NCBI GenBank assembly: GCA_038746605.1
Contig: JBCDKM010000012.1
Coordinates: 62,001 to 126,000 of the forward strand
Reading direction: 5' to 3'
Length of the DNA stretch: 64,000 bases
Origin: Rubricoccus sp038746605
Lineage (GTDB): Bacteria > Bacteroidota > Rhodothermia > Rhodothermales > Rubricoccaceae
The notes under the pieces are model-generated. The model saw only the letters and a program-made list of their open reading frames with translations. It was not told the DNA's origin and made no database searches. How positions within the stretch are numbered: the stretch's first letter is position 1; each line of letters starts with the position of its first letter. A program made the position numbers and the translations under genes. Of the stretch, positions 42,231 through 51,316 are shown piece by piece.

Positions 42231-43730
42231 CTAGAGCGAGGGGATCGTTCGGATGCGAGCGGCAGCGGCCTCTGGCGTCCCGATGAGGGTGCCCGTGGCG
42301 GCGTGGAGGCTCGCGAGGGCCTGGGCGTAGCGGACCTCGGCTTGCACGGCCTGGGTCTGAGCGTTCGCGAGCCGCTCCTCCACGATCTGGACATCGAAGA
42401 GCGTCCCCATGCTGAGCCGGAGACGACGACGTTCATTCTCGACCGCCTCCTCGTAAAGAGCAACGGCTTCGCGCGTCTGTGCGACCTCGGCGGCGGCGCT
42501 GCGGAGGGCCGCCAGCGCGCTCGACACGTCGGCCCGGACGCGGCGGGCGAGATCATCCCGGGCGATGCGGGCGCGCTCGCGCTGAGCCAGCGACTGCTGG
42601 AAGGCAGCGTCTGCGGCGGCGGTGCTGAGTCGGTTGAGACGAAGGGTGACGCCGAACTGGGTGCCACGGGCGGAGTTGAGGCCAACCGGCAGGTAGTGCT
42701 GCGGCCCAGCCACGTCTTCGCTCAACCCGCGGTACCCGCCCTCCACGACGATGTCCACCGACGGACGCCGGTCCCAGCGCCGGGCACCGAGTTCGCGCTC
42801 GACGGCCGCGAGGCGGGCGTCCGCAGCCCGGAGGTCCACGCGGGCGTCCAGGGCCAGAGACATCAGCGCAGCCTCGTCCGCCTCGATGGAGGCGGGGATG
42901 GTGGGGAGCGCATCGGCGGGGGTGCCCAGACTAGTGGCGAGTTCGGCGGAGCCGCCCATCGCGAGGCCGAGGCGCTGGCGCGCGTCGAAGAGCGATTGCT
43001 CAGCCCCGAGGCGGGCCGCTCGGCGCCGCGCGAGGTCGGCACGGAGCGGGACGAGGTCGGCCGCAGGTCGCTCGTCGGCCTCCACGAGGGCCTCCGTCTC
43101 TTCGAGAAGACGCGCCGCACGTCCCTCAGCCGAGACCAGAGCATCACGTACGAGCCCCGCGCCCACATAGTCCCAGTAAGCGACCGCGACCTGTAGCGCG
43201 GCGACTTCGGCCGTCCGCGTTCGGTCGAGGTCGGCAGCCGCGATGCGCCGATAAGCGGCTTTCTCCTGGGCGACTGTGACATCGCGGGATCGTGCGCCGA
43301 GGACTGGATACGTCAGGGAGAGAAGCGCCTGCGTTTCCACTGCGGCCAGCGTCCCCTCCGCATCAGTACGAGTCACCCGGACCAAGGGCGCAAGTTGGAG
43401 ACCGGAGCGAAACCGCCGCGAGGCACCAGCTTCGTACTGCGCGTAGCCACTCCCTGACGTCCGCGATCCAACGCTGGCCTGCTGGAGTGCCGTCAGGGGG
43501 GTCTGACTCTGCCCCCCCCCGAGTTGAGCGTAGACCTGCGTCTCGAAGGCGCTCTCTGCCGCCCGAAGGTTCGCGCGCTCCAGTGCTACCGCCTCAGAGG
43601 CGAGAGCGACTTCAGGGCTCGCGGTCGTCGCGGCAGCAAGAGCATCCACGAGACCAACGGAAGCAGGGGACGGCTGCGCCGCCACGGAGACCGTAGACAG
43701 AAGAAGGAGAAGGAGCAGACAGACAGGCAT
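42231..43730 (-). CDS. TolC-family outer-membrane channel
   Basis: This 499-residue protein has a signal peptide (VCLLLLLLLSTVSVAAQ) and two related halves of long helices (ALASEAVALERANLRAAESAFETQVYAQ ..., VALYEEAVENERRRLRLSMGTLFDVQIVEERLANAQTQAVQAEVRYAQALASL), the outer-membrane efflux pattern. It is first in the export operon and forms the outer-membrane exit for mature peptides. Confidence 0.92.
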   Translation of the reverse strand: MPVCLLLLLLLSTVSVAAQPSPASVGLVDALAAATTASPEVALASEAVALERANLRAAESAFETQVYAQLGGGQSQTPLTALQQASVGSRTSGSGYAQYEAGASRRFRSGLQLAPLVRVTRTDAEGTLAAVETQALLSLTYPVLGARSRDVTVAQEKAAYRRIAAADLDRTRTAEVAALQVAVAYWDYVGAGLVRDALVSAEGRAARLLEETEALVEADERPAADLVPLRADLARRRAARLGAEQSLFDARQRLGLAMGGSAELATSLGTPADALPTIPASIEADEAALMSLALDARVDLRAADARLAAVERELGARRWDRRPSVDIVVEGGYRGLSEDVAGPQHYLPVGLNSARGTQFGVTLRLNRLSTAAADAAFQQSLAQRERARIARDDLARRVRADVSSALAALRSAAAEVAQTREAVALYEEAVENERRRLRLSMGTLFDVQIVEERLANAQTQAVQAEVRYAQALASLHAATGTLIGTPEAAAARIRTIPSL

Positions 43731-43762
43731 CGCAGATCACAGAAGTCGTGCATCTGCGCCTG

Positions 43763-43778
43763 ACCAATCGTCGTGCCT
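43763..43778 (-). promoter_or_regulatory. Sigma-54-like promoter candidate upstream of tolC
   Basis: Minus strand: AGGCACG, 4 nt, TTGGT, about 33 bp before the ATG. The -24 box is near-perfect; the -12 box has GG in place of GC. Confidence 0.35.
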
Positions 43779-43874
43779 TCGTTCAGAATCCTGCGGAACG
43801 CCCTCTAGGGCGCTTCCGGTAGAGAGAGAGCACCATTCGCTGGAGCCTGCGCTCTACTCCGTCTAGTAACGAGT

Positions 43875-43906
43875 GAGCCCCGTCCGTGCGCACACGGACG
43901 GGGCTC
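43875..43906 (-). terminator. Perfect hairpin 3' of the lipoprotein gene
   Basis: GAGCCCCGTCCGTG and CACGGACGGGGCTC form a perfect 14-bp stem with a 4-nt loop, about 210 bp after the lipoprotein stop and 145 bp before tolC. No U-tract. It isolates the export operon from upstream transcription. Confidence 0.65.
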
Positions 43907-44115
43907 GTGAGACAGGCCGACCCGTTGGCCTCTCACGGCTGCAGACCATAGCTTGAGGGGGTGGAACCTCTCGCGGGGTTCGGCTGCAGCCCCCGCAGAA
44001 TCGGGCTGGAGGAGCATCGGTCTCTTGATACGGCGGGACCAATCGGTTGGTCGCCATAGGCTATTTGGTCTAGACAGAACGACTAGTACCTGGCATTCTG
44101 AGCCTCTAGGGCGGA

Positions 44116-44919
44116 TCAGCCTCCTTCCACCCGAACCGTCCGGATTTCGAACGAGTCCAAGCTTGCGCCCGTTACCGCAACGCCTCGGATGCTCCGCGGG
44201 AGGCTCTCGTCCTCGATTACGACCTGCACGAGGTCGACACAGACATCCGCCACATCGCTCACGACAGGCGGGAGCGTTACGATGGCAAACGGGCACTCGC
44301 CCTTCGCCACAGCGGACTCCACTTCGGTACGCGTGAGGGGAGCGCTGTCGTCGCTGTAGTCCTGTCCGACGACATAGCGTCCCCCGTCGCGGATGACACG
44401 CGTGGAGCCGTTCTTGCCCTTCCCGGAGCCGCCGTCTGTCTCGGCGCGAAGCTTGAGCCCACCTCCACTACCGACACGCACGTTCGGAATCTCGAAAACG
44501 AGTTGCGTCCCGAGGAGATACTGGAGCGTGACGACCTGCACGCCGAACCGGTCGGCAACATCGAACACGATGTCGTGCGACTGCTCACCACGGCCTCGGC
44601 TCTCTACGGAAGCGACAAACCGGTCGTCGGTATCGCGGACGGACGTGCCGAAGCGCTGGCCGGATGCCAACTCGATGGGCGTGATCTTGAGATCAGCAGA
44701 GTCGTAGTTGCGCCAGAGCCCGATGCCGTCGCCCTCGTTCTCCACGCCAGAGACCACCAAGCGTCCGTTCTCGATGCTCAGCTCCGTCCCGCCCACAGCT
44801 TCTACTTCGACTCCCTGAAACGTGACGGTCTGCGGACCACCCGTGATGGAATCACAGCCGCCGATCACCACAGCAAGAACAACGACGAGCGAGGCGATTG
44901 GGGAAAGAGGAGCGCGCAT
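44116..44919 (-). CDS. Lipoprotein of unknown function
   Basis: This 267-residue protein has a lipoprotein signal (SLVVVLAVVIGGCDSITGG). The rest is mainly beta-strand (VTFQGVEVEAVGG, LSIENGRLVVSGVENEGDG, YLLGTQLVFEIPNVRVGSGGG) with a Lys/Gly-rich loop (GGSGKGKNGSTR). No family recognised. The ATG at 44919 (MRAPLSP) is preferred over a TTG three codons upstream. Confidence 0.75.
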   Translation of the reverse strand: MRAPLSPIASLVVVLAVVIGGCDSITGGPQTVTFQGVEVEAVGGTELSIENGRLVVSGVENEGDGIGLWRNYDSADLKITPIELASGQRFGTSVRDTDDRFVASVESRGRGEQSHDIVFDVADRFGVQVVTLQYLLGTQLVFEIPNVRVGSGGGLKLRAETDGGSGKGKNGSTRVIRDGGRYVVGQDYSDDSAPLTRTEVESAVAKGECPFAIVTLPPVVSDVADVCVDLVQVVIEDESLPRSIRGVAVTGASLDSFEIRTVRVEGG

Positions 44920-45033
44920 GGGAGGCAAGAGACGGATCTGGCCCTATGGTACAACGCGCACCTTCGTCCGTAGCGCGAGGCGGTCGGCGATTGCGCCTCG
45001 CGCGTACCTTGCGGCGTCCTTGTCTCCCTTCCC

Positions 45034-45570
45034 ATGCAGAGCCTCTGGAAGAGCCTTCTCGGTGGATCCAGCACCGCCGAGACCGACGTGCTCCAGAACA
45101 TCCCCCTCTTCGAGGACCTCTCCTCTAGAGAGTTGGATGCGGTCCGGCGCCTGTTGCATCGGCGCGAATACGTCGCGGGCGAGTCCATCTTCGTGCAAGG
45201 CGAACCGGGCCTCGGGATGTACATCATCGAGCGAGGCGCTGTCTCTATCCAGTCCGAGCCGAGCGGTCGCGAGCTCGTCGAGCTGACCGACGGCGATTTC
45301 TTCGGCGAGATCGCCCTTCTCAACGAGGTAATCCGGACGGCTACGGCCCGCGCGAAGACAGACTGCACGCTGCTCAGCCTCTTTCAACCGGATCTCCTCG
45401 CGCTACTCGACCGCAACTCGCGCCTGGGCGTCAAGGTGCTGCTCGCGCTCGCGCGCCTCGTAGGCCTCCGCCTCGTGGAAGTCTCGGACGAGGTGGAAGA
45501 CCTGACGCGGAAGTGCGAAGAGTTGCAGGGAGGAGCGGACGGTCCGGCGGATGTCGTCCCGGCCTCTTAG
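45034..45570 (+). CDS. Cyclic-nucleotide-binding domain protein
   Basis: This 178-residue protein has a cNMP-binding fold at about 18-135 (NIPLFEDLSSRELDAVRRLLHRREY, GESIFVQGEPGLGMYIIERGAVSIQ). The phosphate-binding cassette region reads DGDFFGEIALLNEVIRTATARAKTDC; GEIALL and the following R-T-A-T-A match the cAMP-binding pattern. A helical C-terminus follows without a DNA-binding domain. It could respond to the product of the cyclase encoded at 16.4 kb, which is an inference. Its end overlaps the permease gene by 20 bp. Confidence 0.88.
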   Translation: MQSLWKSLLGGSSTAETDVLQNIPLFEDLSSRELDAVRRLLHRREYVAGESIFVQGEPGLGMYIIERGAVSIQSEPSGRELVELTDGDFFGEIALLNEVIRTATARAKTDCTLLSLFQPDLLALLDRNSRLGVKVLLALARLVGLRLVEVSDEVEDLTRKCEELQGGADGPADVVPAS

Positions 45571-46627
45571 CTCCCTCGCCCCACCGGCCTACCGGCCCCC
45601 AGAGAAGACCGGGCACCTCGGTGGCGCGACGGCCTTCGTCATCCTCGCAGGGGTCATCTCGCTCGTGTTCGTGGCGCCGGGCATCGCGGCGCTCGCGGTC
45701 GTCGCGGGTGTGATCGCGTACCTGCTGCTACCGCTCGTCGACCGGCTGGAGCGGAAGGGTGCCACACGCACGATGGCCGCCTGGGTCGTTTTCGTCGGGC
45801 TGTTACTCGTGCTCGGCCTGCTGATGGCCTTCGGTGCGCCCATCCTGCTGGAACAGGGACAGGCGCTCCAGAGCAAATGGGTCTCTGGCGAGATCCCCCG
45901 CCTCCTTGCCGAGGCGGAAGCGGACCTCGCGCAGAAGATGCCTCTCGTGGAGCCCGGCGAACTCGGCCTCGTGGAGTCGATCCGCACGGCGACCGCCGGA
46001 GACAATCAGCCGCTCGTGGTCTACGCCCCCGCCGCGATGGAGGCCATCGGCAACGCTATCCTGGTCCCGTTCGTGGTGTTCGCGCTACTCAAGGACGGAC
46101 CGCGCATCCGCAAGAGCCTCCTCAGCCTCGTGCCGAACCGCACGTTCGAGTTCGCGATGGGCGTCGTCTACAAGATCGACGCGCACCTGGGCGGCTACTT
46201 GCGCGGGCAGGCCATCGTAGCCGTCTTCGTCGGTGCGACGACCGCGCTGGGGCTGTGGGCGCTCGGCGTGGAGTACTACCTCGTGCTCGGCATCGTAACC
46301 GGCATCGCCAACTTCGTCCCGTACGTGGGCTTCGTGGTCTCGTGCGTTCTCGCGCTGGCCGTCTCTGTTCTCACATCGGACGGGTTTACGCAGGCCACGG
46401 GCGTCTTCGTGCTCTTCGTGTTTCTGCAGATCCTGGAAAACGCTGCCCTCCAGCCGTGGATCACAGGCAAGAACGTCTCGCTGCACCCGGCCCTCGTGCT
46501 CGGCGCCATCCTCGTAGGTGGGAAGGTCGGCGGCGTCCTCGGGATGGCACTCGCCGTGCCCGCCGCCGCCGTGATCAAGGTGGTCGTCGTCGAGACCGTC
46601 GTGAACCTCCGCCGCTTCCATTTCTGA
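45551..46627 (+). CDS. AI-2E family transporter (TqsA/PerM-like permease)
   Basis: This 358-residue membrane protein has about eight helices, starting with VILAGVISLVFVAPGIAALAVVAGVIAYLLLPLVDRLE. The family features GQAIVAVFVGATTALGLWALGVEYYLVLGIVTGIANFVPYVG and ILENAALQPWITGKNVSLHPALVLGAILVGGKVGGVLGMALAVP are clear. Members export small molecules or act as Na+/H+ antiporters. Substrates are mostly unknown. Translational overlap with the cNMP-binding protein suggests regulation by that protein. Confidence 0.9.
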   Translation: MSSRPLSSLAPPAYRPPEKTGHLGGATAFVILAGVISLVFVAPGIAALAVVAGVIAYLLLPLVDRLERKGATRTMAAWVVFVGLLLVLGLLMAFGAPILLEQGQALQSKWVSGEIPRLLAEAEADLAQKMPLVEPGELGLVESIRTATAGDNQPLVVYAPAAMEAIGNAILVPFVVFALLKDGPRIRKSLLSLVPNRTFEFAMGVVYKIDAHLGGYLRGQAIVAVFVGATTALGLWALGVEYYLVLGIVTGIANFVPYVGFVVSCVLALAVSVLTSDGFTQATGVFVLFVFLQILENAALQPWITGKNVSLHPALVLGAILVGGKVGGVLGMALAVPAAAVIKVVVVETVVNLRRFHF

Positions 46628-46684
46628 CCGGGACGGACGGGTACCGAATGCCCAGTACGTCGCCCTTCTCCTGTAGCTTCCCGC

Positions 46685-47530
46685 ATGTCTGCCGACGCCT
46701 CCCACGCCCGCCTCACTGTCCGCTTCTGGGGCGTGCGCGGCTCGCTCCCGACGCCTCGTGAGGGCCACCTCGGCGTGGGGGGCAACACGACGTGCGTGGA
46801 GGTGCGCGGTCCCTCCGGCACCGTCGCGATGCTGGACGCCGGAACGGGTGCGCGAGACCTGGGCGTCGCCCTGGCAGCAGAGGCTGGAGGCGCCCCTATT
46901 GACCTGGACATTCTCTTCTCCCACTTCCACTGGGACCATCTACAGGGCCTGCCCTTCTTCGCGCCGATCTACGGTGAAGGCAACACCCTCACGATGCACG
47001 CCGTGGCCGGAGACGGGGAGATCATGCGCGTCATGGGCGGCCAGATGCAGCATCCGTTCTTCCCGGTGCCGTTCGAGGAACTCCGCGCGACCGTCCGCCC
47101 TGCGCCGGAACAAATGGGGCGCCCGTTCACCATCGGCGGGATGAAGGTGACGCCGTTTCCGCTCCACCACCCGCAGGGCAGCACAGGCTACCGGTTCGAG
47201 GCCGAGGGTGCGGTCTTCGTCTACGCCACGGATTATGAGCACGGCGACCCCGACGCTGAGGCCGCCCTCCTGGAAGGTGCGCGAGGCGCAGACCTTTTCT
47301 ACTCCGACGCTCAGTACACACCCGACGAGTACGAGCTGCGCCGAGGCTGGGGCCATACCACGTGGGAACAAGCCGTCCGTATCGCCGCCGAGGCGGAGGT
47401 AGGCCACCTCGTGCTCTCCCACCACGACCCCTCCCACGACGACGCAGCGCTGGAACGCATTCTCGCCAAGGCCCGCGAGCGCTTCCCGAACACGGACCTC
47501 GCCCGCGAAGGCGACACGATCTGTTTGTGA
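46685..47530 (+). CDS. MBL-fold metallo-hydrolase
   Basis: This 281-residue cytoplasmic protein carries the metallo-beta-lactamase motif HFHWDH (80-85), DAGTGARDLG at the start of the fold, PLHHPQGSTGYRFE, YATDYEHGD and a late VLSHHDP. The pattern RFWGVRGSLPTP with GGNTTCVEV is typical of the PhnP/cyclic-phosphodiesterase-like branch. The substrate is unknown; nucleotide phosphodiester hydrolysis is one option. Confidence 0.87.
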   Translation: MSADASHARLTVRFWGVRGSLPTPREGHLGVGGNTTCVEVRGPSGTVAMLDAGTGARDLGVALAAEAGGAPIDLDILFSHFHWDHLQGLPFFAPIYGEGNTLTMHAVAGDGEIMRVMGGQMQHPFFPVPFEELRATVRPAPEQMGRPFTIGGMKVTPFPLHHPQGSTGYRFEAEGAVFVYATDYEHGDPDAEAALLEGARGADLFYSDAQYTPDEYELRRGWGHTTWEQAVRIAAEAEVGHLVLSHHDPSHDDAALERILAKARERFPNTDLAREGDTICL

Positions 47531-47542
47531 CAGAGTGATCGC

Positions 47543-47600
47543 GCCCGCCTCGGGCAGTCACTGGACCCAGCCGCTTTCCCCACGCCACTCCCGAGGTGGG
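47543..47600. repeat. 3' palindrome family, copy 7 (long-loop variant)
   Basis: CCCGCCTCGGG and CCCGAGGTGGGG are separated by about 35 nt, starting within 20 bp of the hydrolase stop. It is a relaxed member of the family. Confidence 0.5.
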
Positions 47601-47744
47601 GAAACTCAGGCCCGGCGCTGGTCCGCGAGACCGCACTGGAGTCTCCCACCTCGACGATCTCTCCCTGGGTGGCCGAAGTAGGGCAGGGATGGTCCCGTCG
47701 CGGCGCCTACGACGCATGAGGGAGAGAACCATCTCCTGATCGCC

Positions 47745-48251
47745 ATGCGATGCTCCCTCGCGCTTCTCGCGCTCCTCGTCTTCACCTCCACAGCCGCTCT
47801 CGCTCAATCGGAACGCGGTGGAAAGGCCGAGGTCCCTGCCCCCGACAAGCTCGGCAACTTCGAGATCCAGGACCTGATGGTCCGCATCACGTACGCCAAC
47901 GACACGCAAGACGCCCGTGGTGTACCGGCCCAAGTCACCGTGAGACCGCTCGAAGGAGACCGTCTGGAGACTCCCCGCCTCTATCTCGGTGGTGCCCTGG
48001 GCGACGAAATCCGCACCATCGAGTTGCGCCCGAGTGACGACGGAACCCTCGTTGGAGAGGGGATGCTTCCCCCGCTCTCTCAGGTCGAGGCGTTTCACCT
48101 CCGCATGGACCGGGAGGGGAAGAACGGTCTCACCATCGGGATGCCGCCGAACGTCCGTGAGGACTTCGAGGGCGGCGCGCGAGGCGAAGGCATCAAGATC
48201 GAGATCTCGATGGACTGGCCGCTCGACGTGGACATCGTGATCGAGACCTGA
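47745..48251 (+). CDS. Secreted protein of unknown function
   Basis: This 168-residue protein has a clear signal peptide (LALLALLVFTSTAALAQ) and a beta-rich mature part (FEIQDLMVRITYANDTQDARGVPAQVTVRPLEG, LYLGGALGDEIRTIELRPSDDG, GIKIEISMDWPLDVDIVIET). I do not recognise a family. It is convergent with the pullulanase gene. Confidence 0.72.
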   Translation: MRCSLALLALLVFTSTAALAQSERGGKAEVPAPDKLGNFEIQDLMVRITYANDTQDARGVPAQVTVRPLEGDRLETPRLYLGGALGDEIRTIELRPSDDGTLVGEGMLPPLSQVEAFHLRMDREGKNGLTIGMPPNVREDFEGGARGEGIKIEISMDWPLDVDIVIET

Positions 48252-48311
48252 GCCCATTCGGTCGGCGGCCGTCCTCGGAGCCAACCGCCCGGCCGAACGG
48301 CTCACTCGCTG

Positions 48312-48351
48312 TGCCCGCCTCGGGGCCTCCATGGGGAGACCGAGGCGGGCA
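48312..48351. repeat. 3' palindrome family, copy 8
   Basis: TGCCCGCCTCGG and CCGAGGCGGGCA form a perfect 12-bp stem around a 16-nt loop. It lies between the convergent stops at 48251 and 48361. Confidence 0.8.
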
Positions 48352-48360
48352 CCGTCATGT

Positions 48361-51192
48361 CTACTGGCGTACCCAGATCTGAGCGCTCTTCGGCGCGAGA
48401 TCTCGGCTCACCGTCCCGCCGAAGCCAACCACCTCGCCGACACCCGCCGGGTTCGACGTACCCCCATTCGCGTCTGAAATCGCGACGGGAAGCCACGTAC
48501 CGTCCACTCCGTCCAGCGTGATCTCAGCGGTCGCATCTCCGGTGTTGACCATCGTGAGTACCCGGTCGCCCACGATCCAGCCGAGCGCCTGCCCATTCTC
48601 CGGCTCGAAGAAGCGGACGTGACCTTCGGGCACCTCGGTCCCGATGCGGAAGACCTTGCCTGCCTCGCTCAGCCGGAGATCGATGAGGCCCTTCCACCAG
48701 TCGTGCATGGAGACGTAGTCCACCGGGCCGTCTGCCCAGCCGACGGCCTCCCAATCGTACTGGTTGGCCGAGCGGAGATTGTAGGTATCGCCCCGGCCCT
48801 TGATGTAGATCGGCGCGATCTCCATCTCCGTCCGCACGAGTTCACCGCCGAGCGCCTCGGGGAGCGGCGCGAGACCCTTCGACTTCGCGATCTCTGTCCC
48901 GCCATGAATCACGATGGGCCCGAGGCTCGTCATCAACAGCGCCGCTGCGATCCGCATTTCCGGCTCAAGGACCCCCTCGCGCCCGTCCCATGCACAGTCG
49001 CCAGACTGGCAACGGGCGAAGCGGTCGGCCAGCGCCCAGTTGTCGTGGATGTCGAGGTAGTTGATGCCCGCGTTCGGGGTCGGCTCCTCGGGGTAGTCGT
49101 TGGCGATGCCTCGCATGGTGGCCTCGCGCGCCTCGGTGTCTCCACCGGCGAAGCCGCGCGTGGCAGGGTCAGGGGCGGGGTGGTCGCCGGGTGAGCCCTT
49201 GAACGCGTTGCGGGCGTCGTCTTGGAAGAAGGTGATCGGAGAGTCGATCTTGTACCAGTCCCAGTCGGGGTTCGCCTCGTAATCGGGGTCGTTGGAGCCG
49301 ATCCAGGGCTCGCCGTAGATGAGCACGTCCTCACCCAGTTCGGACTGGATCCACTCTAGCGTTTGCTGGTCGGTCTGGCCCGCGAGGTCGATGCGGAAGC
49401 CGTCGACGCCGAAGACCTCCACCCAATGACGAAGTTGGTCGAGGAGCCAGCGCTGCGTCATCGGCCGGTTCTCGCTCTTGACCTCGTTACCGAAGACACC
49501 GATGTGGTTGCCGTCTTCGTCCAGGCGGTAGTAGTAGTGCTTGTCGATGCCGTTGAAGGTGAGCGTCTGGAGTTGACCCTCCATGTCCTCGCCCGTGTGG
49601 TTGAAGACCACATCGATGAGGACGGCCATGCCGCGCTGGTGGAGGGCGTCCACGAGGTCGCGGAAGCGCTCACGCTCGCGGCCGGGCTCATCGCCTACGG
49701 AGCGGAAGCGAGACTCCACCGCGAAGGCGTGTGTGGTGCGATAGCCCCACTGGTAGTTCTCTAGCGCGATGCCTTGCTCCTGCATGAACGGGTCATCCTC
49801 GAAGGCGGCCTGCCAGTCCTCATCGGGATAGTGCAGATACTCCTGGACCGGCATGAGGTGGACGGTGTTGATGCCGAGGCGCTCCAGGTAGTCCAGTCCG
49901 ATGGGCTCGCCGCGTAAGTTGACGAGGCCAGGCAGCGCGAACATCTCCAGCGCTCCGGCGCCCGCCCCGACCGGCAGACGGTCCGTGAAGTCCTGCAGGT
50001 GGACCTCGTAGGCGACCACGTCCTCCATCGCGGGACGTCCGCCTCTCACCGGAGTGGGGGGATCGAAGGTGTCTCTCCAGATGCGCGAGCGCCCCCACGA
50101 ATCATCGCTCACGAGGGCATAGGGGTCCGAGACGCGCGATCCGGTCTGGTTGGTGAAGTGCGAGCCAGGGCCATCGGGACCGAAGACGGAGAAGTCATAC
50201 CACTGGCCGGGCGGATAGCCTTGGCCGCTCCACGTCCAAACGCCTGTCTCGCCTCGGACCATGACCTCACTGGAGACCTGGGGCCCCACGCGGTCCGCGT
50301 AGAAGTGGACCGTGACAGAGTCGGCGCGGGGCGCGAAGAGCCGGACGACGGTCTCCAGGCGCAGCGCCGCACACTGTGGGCAGGTGTCCACGACGCGGGC
50401 ACCGAGCGGTCCGGCATCTGCGAGATCGCGCCAGAGGCCATCGAAGCGGGCCATCGCACGGATCGGGCGGGGCTGGCCGGGCACTGTCACCTCGACGTAG
50501 TGAACCTGATTGGTTTCCATCCGGGTAGGCCGCAGGTCCGGCGCGAAGGCGTCTCCACCACTCGCGTCTTCCGGGTGGCCGGGCACGAGGAGAGCCGTCG
50601 CCGCCCCATTGGGGATCACCGTCGCGACGGGAATCTCGGTGCCGTCCCAGCGGATGATCCGGTACGCGTCCGGGTTCGTCGGTCTCGTGAGGTCATCGCC
50701 CGTGATCTCCACCCAGATGCTCCGCTCGCCGCGCAACTCCGCCACGAGCCGGGCGGGCGCGATGCCATAGAGAAAGACGAGGTTGCCCGCCTCGGCGTTG
50801 GGCGCGGCGGCTGGCGGATCCAGCCAGCGCCCGGCGTCCACGCGGAACTTGAACGGCGTCGCCGGGCCGACCTCGGTGTACTCCGGGTTGGCGACCGCGA
50901 GCGTAAAGAGGCCGTCGGCTGTCGGCTGGAGGGTCCAGGCGGCATCGTCCATGTCGGTGCTCCACCCCCGGAAGGCACCCGTCACGACGACTCGCTCAGG
51001 TGCCTCCAGGCCATAGAGTGCCGGATCGAAGACGAAGACGGTTTCGTCACCTCGGAGAGCGTAGCCCTGGGCACGCTCGTCGGCGGACAGGGTCGGCGCG
51101 GTATCCGAGGCGGGCGCCCCGGTCGGCTGGGCGGTGGGCTCGGACACGGCGCAGGCGGCGAGAATCGGGAGGAGGGCGAGAAGGCGAAGCAT
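48361..51192 (-). CDS. Pullulanase-type GH13 glycoside hydrolase, lipoprotein
   Basis: This 943-residue exported enzyme has a lipoprotein signal (LLALLPILAACAVSE). N-terminal starch-binding and CBM48-like beta domains (about 35-380) precede a GH13 barrel. The barrel has ENYQWGYRTTHAFAVES (pullulanase signature region), VLIDVVFNHTGED, GFRIDLAG with the nucleophile Asp, LIYGEPW with the acid/base Glu and YLDIHDNWALADR as the third carboxylate block. A beta C-terminal domain follows. It cleaves alpha-1,6 bonds in pullulan, starch or glycogen. The HDNW form is a slight variant of the usual HDN motif. Surface anchoring suggests starch or glycogen use. Confidence 0.88.
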   Translation of the reverse strand: MLRLLALLPILAACAVSEPTAQPTGAPASDTAPTLSADERAQGYALRGDETVFVFDPALYGLEAPERVVVTGAFRGWSTDMDDAAWTLQPTADGLFTLAVANPEYTEVGPATPFKFRVDAGRWLDPPAAAPNAEAGNLVFLYGIAPARLVAELRGERSIWVEITGDDLTRPTNPDAYRIIRWDGTEIPVATVIPNGAATALLVPGHPEDASGGDAFAPDLRPTRMETNQVHYVEVTVPGQPRPIRAMARFDGLWRDLADAGPLGARVVDTCPQCAALRLETVVRLFAPRADSVTVHFYADRVGPQVSSEVMVRGETGVWTWSGQGYPPGQWYDFSVFGPDGPGSHFTNQTGSRVSDPYALVSDDSWGRSRIWRDTFDPPTPVRGGRPAMEDVVAYEVHLQDFTDRLPVGAGAGALEMFALPGLVNLRGEPIGLDYLERLGINTVHLMPVQEYLHYPDEDWQAAFEDDPFMQEQGIALENYQWGYRTTHAFAVESRFRSVGDEPGRERERFRDLVDALHQRGMAVLIDVVFNHTGEDMEGQLQTLTFNGIDKHYYYRLDEDGNHIGVFGNEVKSENRPMTQRWLLDQLRHWVEVFGVDGFRIDLAGQTDQQTLEWIQSELGEDVLIYGEPWIGSNDPDYEANPDWDWYKIDSPITFFQDDARNAFKGSPGDHPAPDPATRGFAGGDTEAREATMRGIANDYPEEPTPNAGINYLDIHDNWALADRFARCQSGDCAWDGREGVLEPEMRIAAALLMTSLGPIVIHGGTEIAKSKGLAPLPEALGGELVRTEMEIAPIYIKGRGDTYNLRSANQYDWEAVGWADGPVDYVSMHDWWKGLIDLRLSEAGKVFRIGTEVPEGHVRFFEPENGQALGWIVGDRVLTMVNTGDATAEITLDGVDGTWLPVAISDANGGTSNPAGVGEVVGFGGTVSRDLAPKSAQIWVRQ

Positions 51193-51316
51193 GGGCGCAG
51201 AGACAAGCTGAGAACGAAAGTAAGCGCTTCCACAACCCAGTACTCGAAGCCGATCCGAATCTAATGTTGTTTTTTTAGCACCCGATCGCTACTCTGTGAT
51301 TCCTCCCCTCACTGCC

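Larger units (their letters stand above)
43731..44115. other. Promoter region of the export operon
   Basis: About 385 bp lies between tolC and the next minus-strand gene. It holds a sigma-54-like element (43763-43778) and the 3' hairpin of the lipoprotein gene (43875-43906). No convincing gene; a reading frame in the region has no start context or recognisable product. Confidence 0.5.

Noticed and set aside
43805..44296. A 163-codon minus-strand frame upstream of tolC
   Set aside because: It spans a perfect hairpin and overlaps the lipoprotein gene in another frame; the translation is Arg/Cys-rich without recognisable features.
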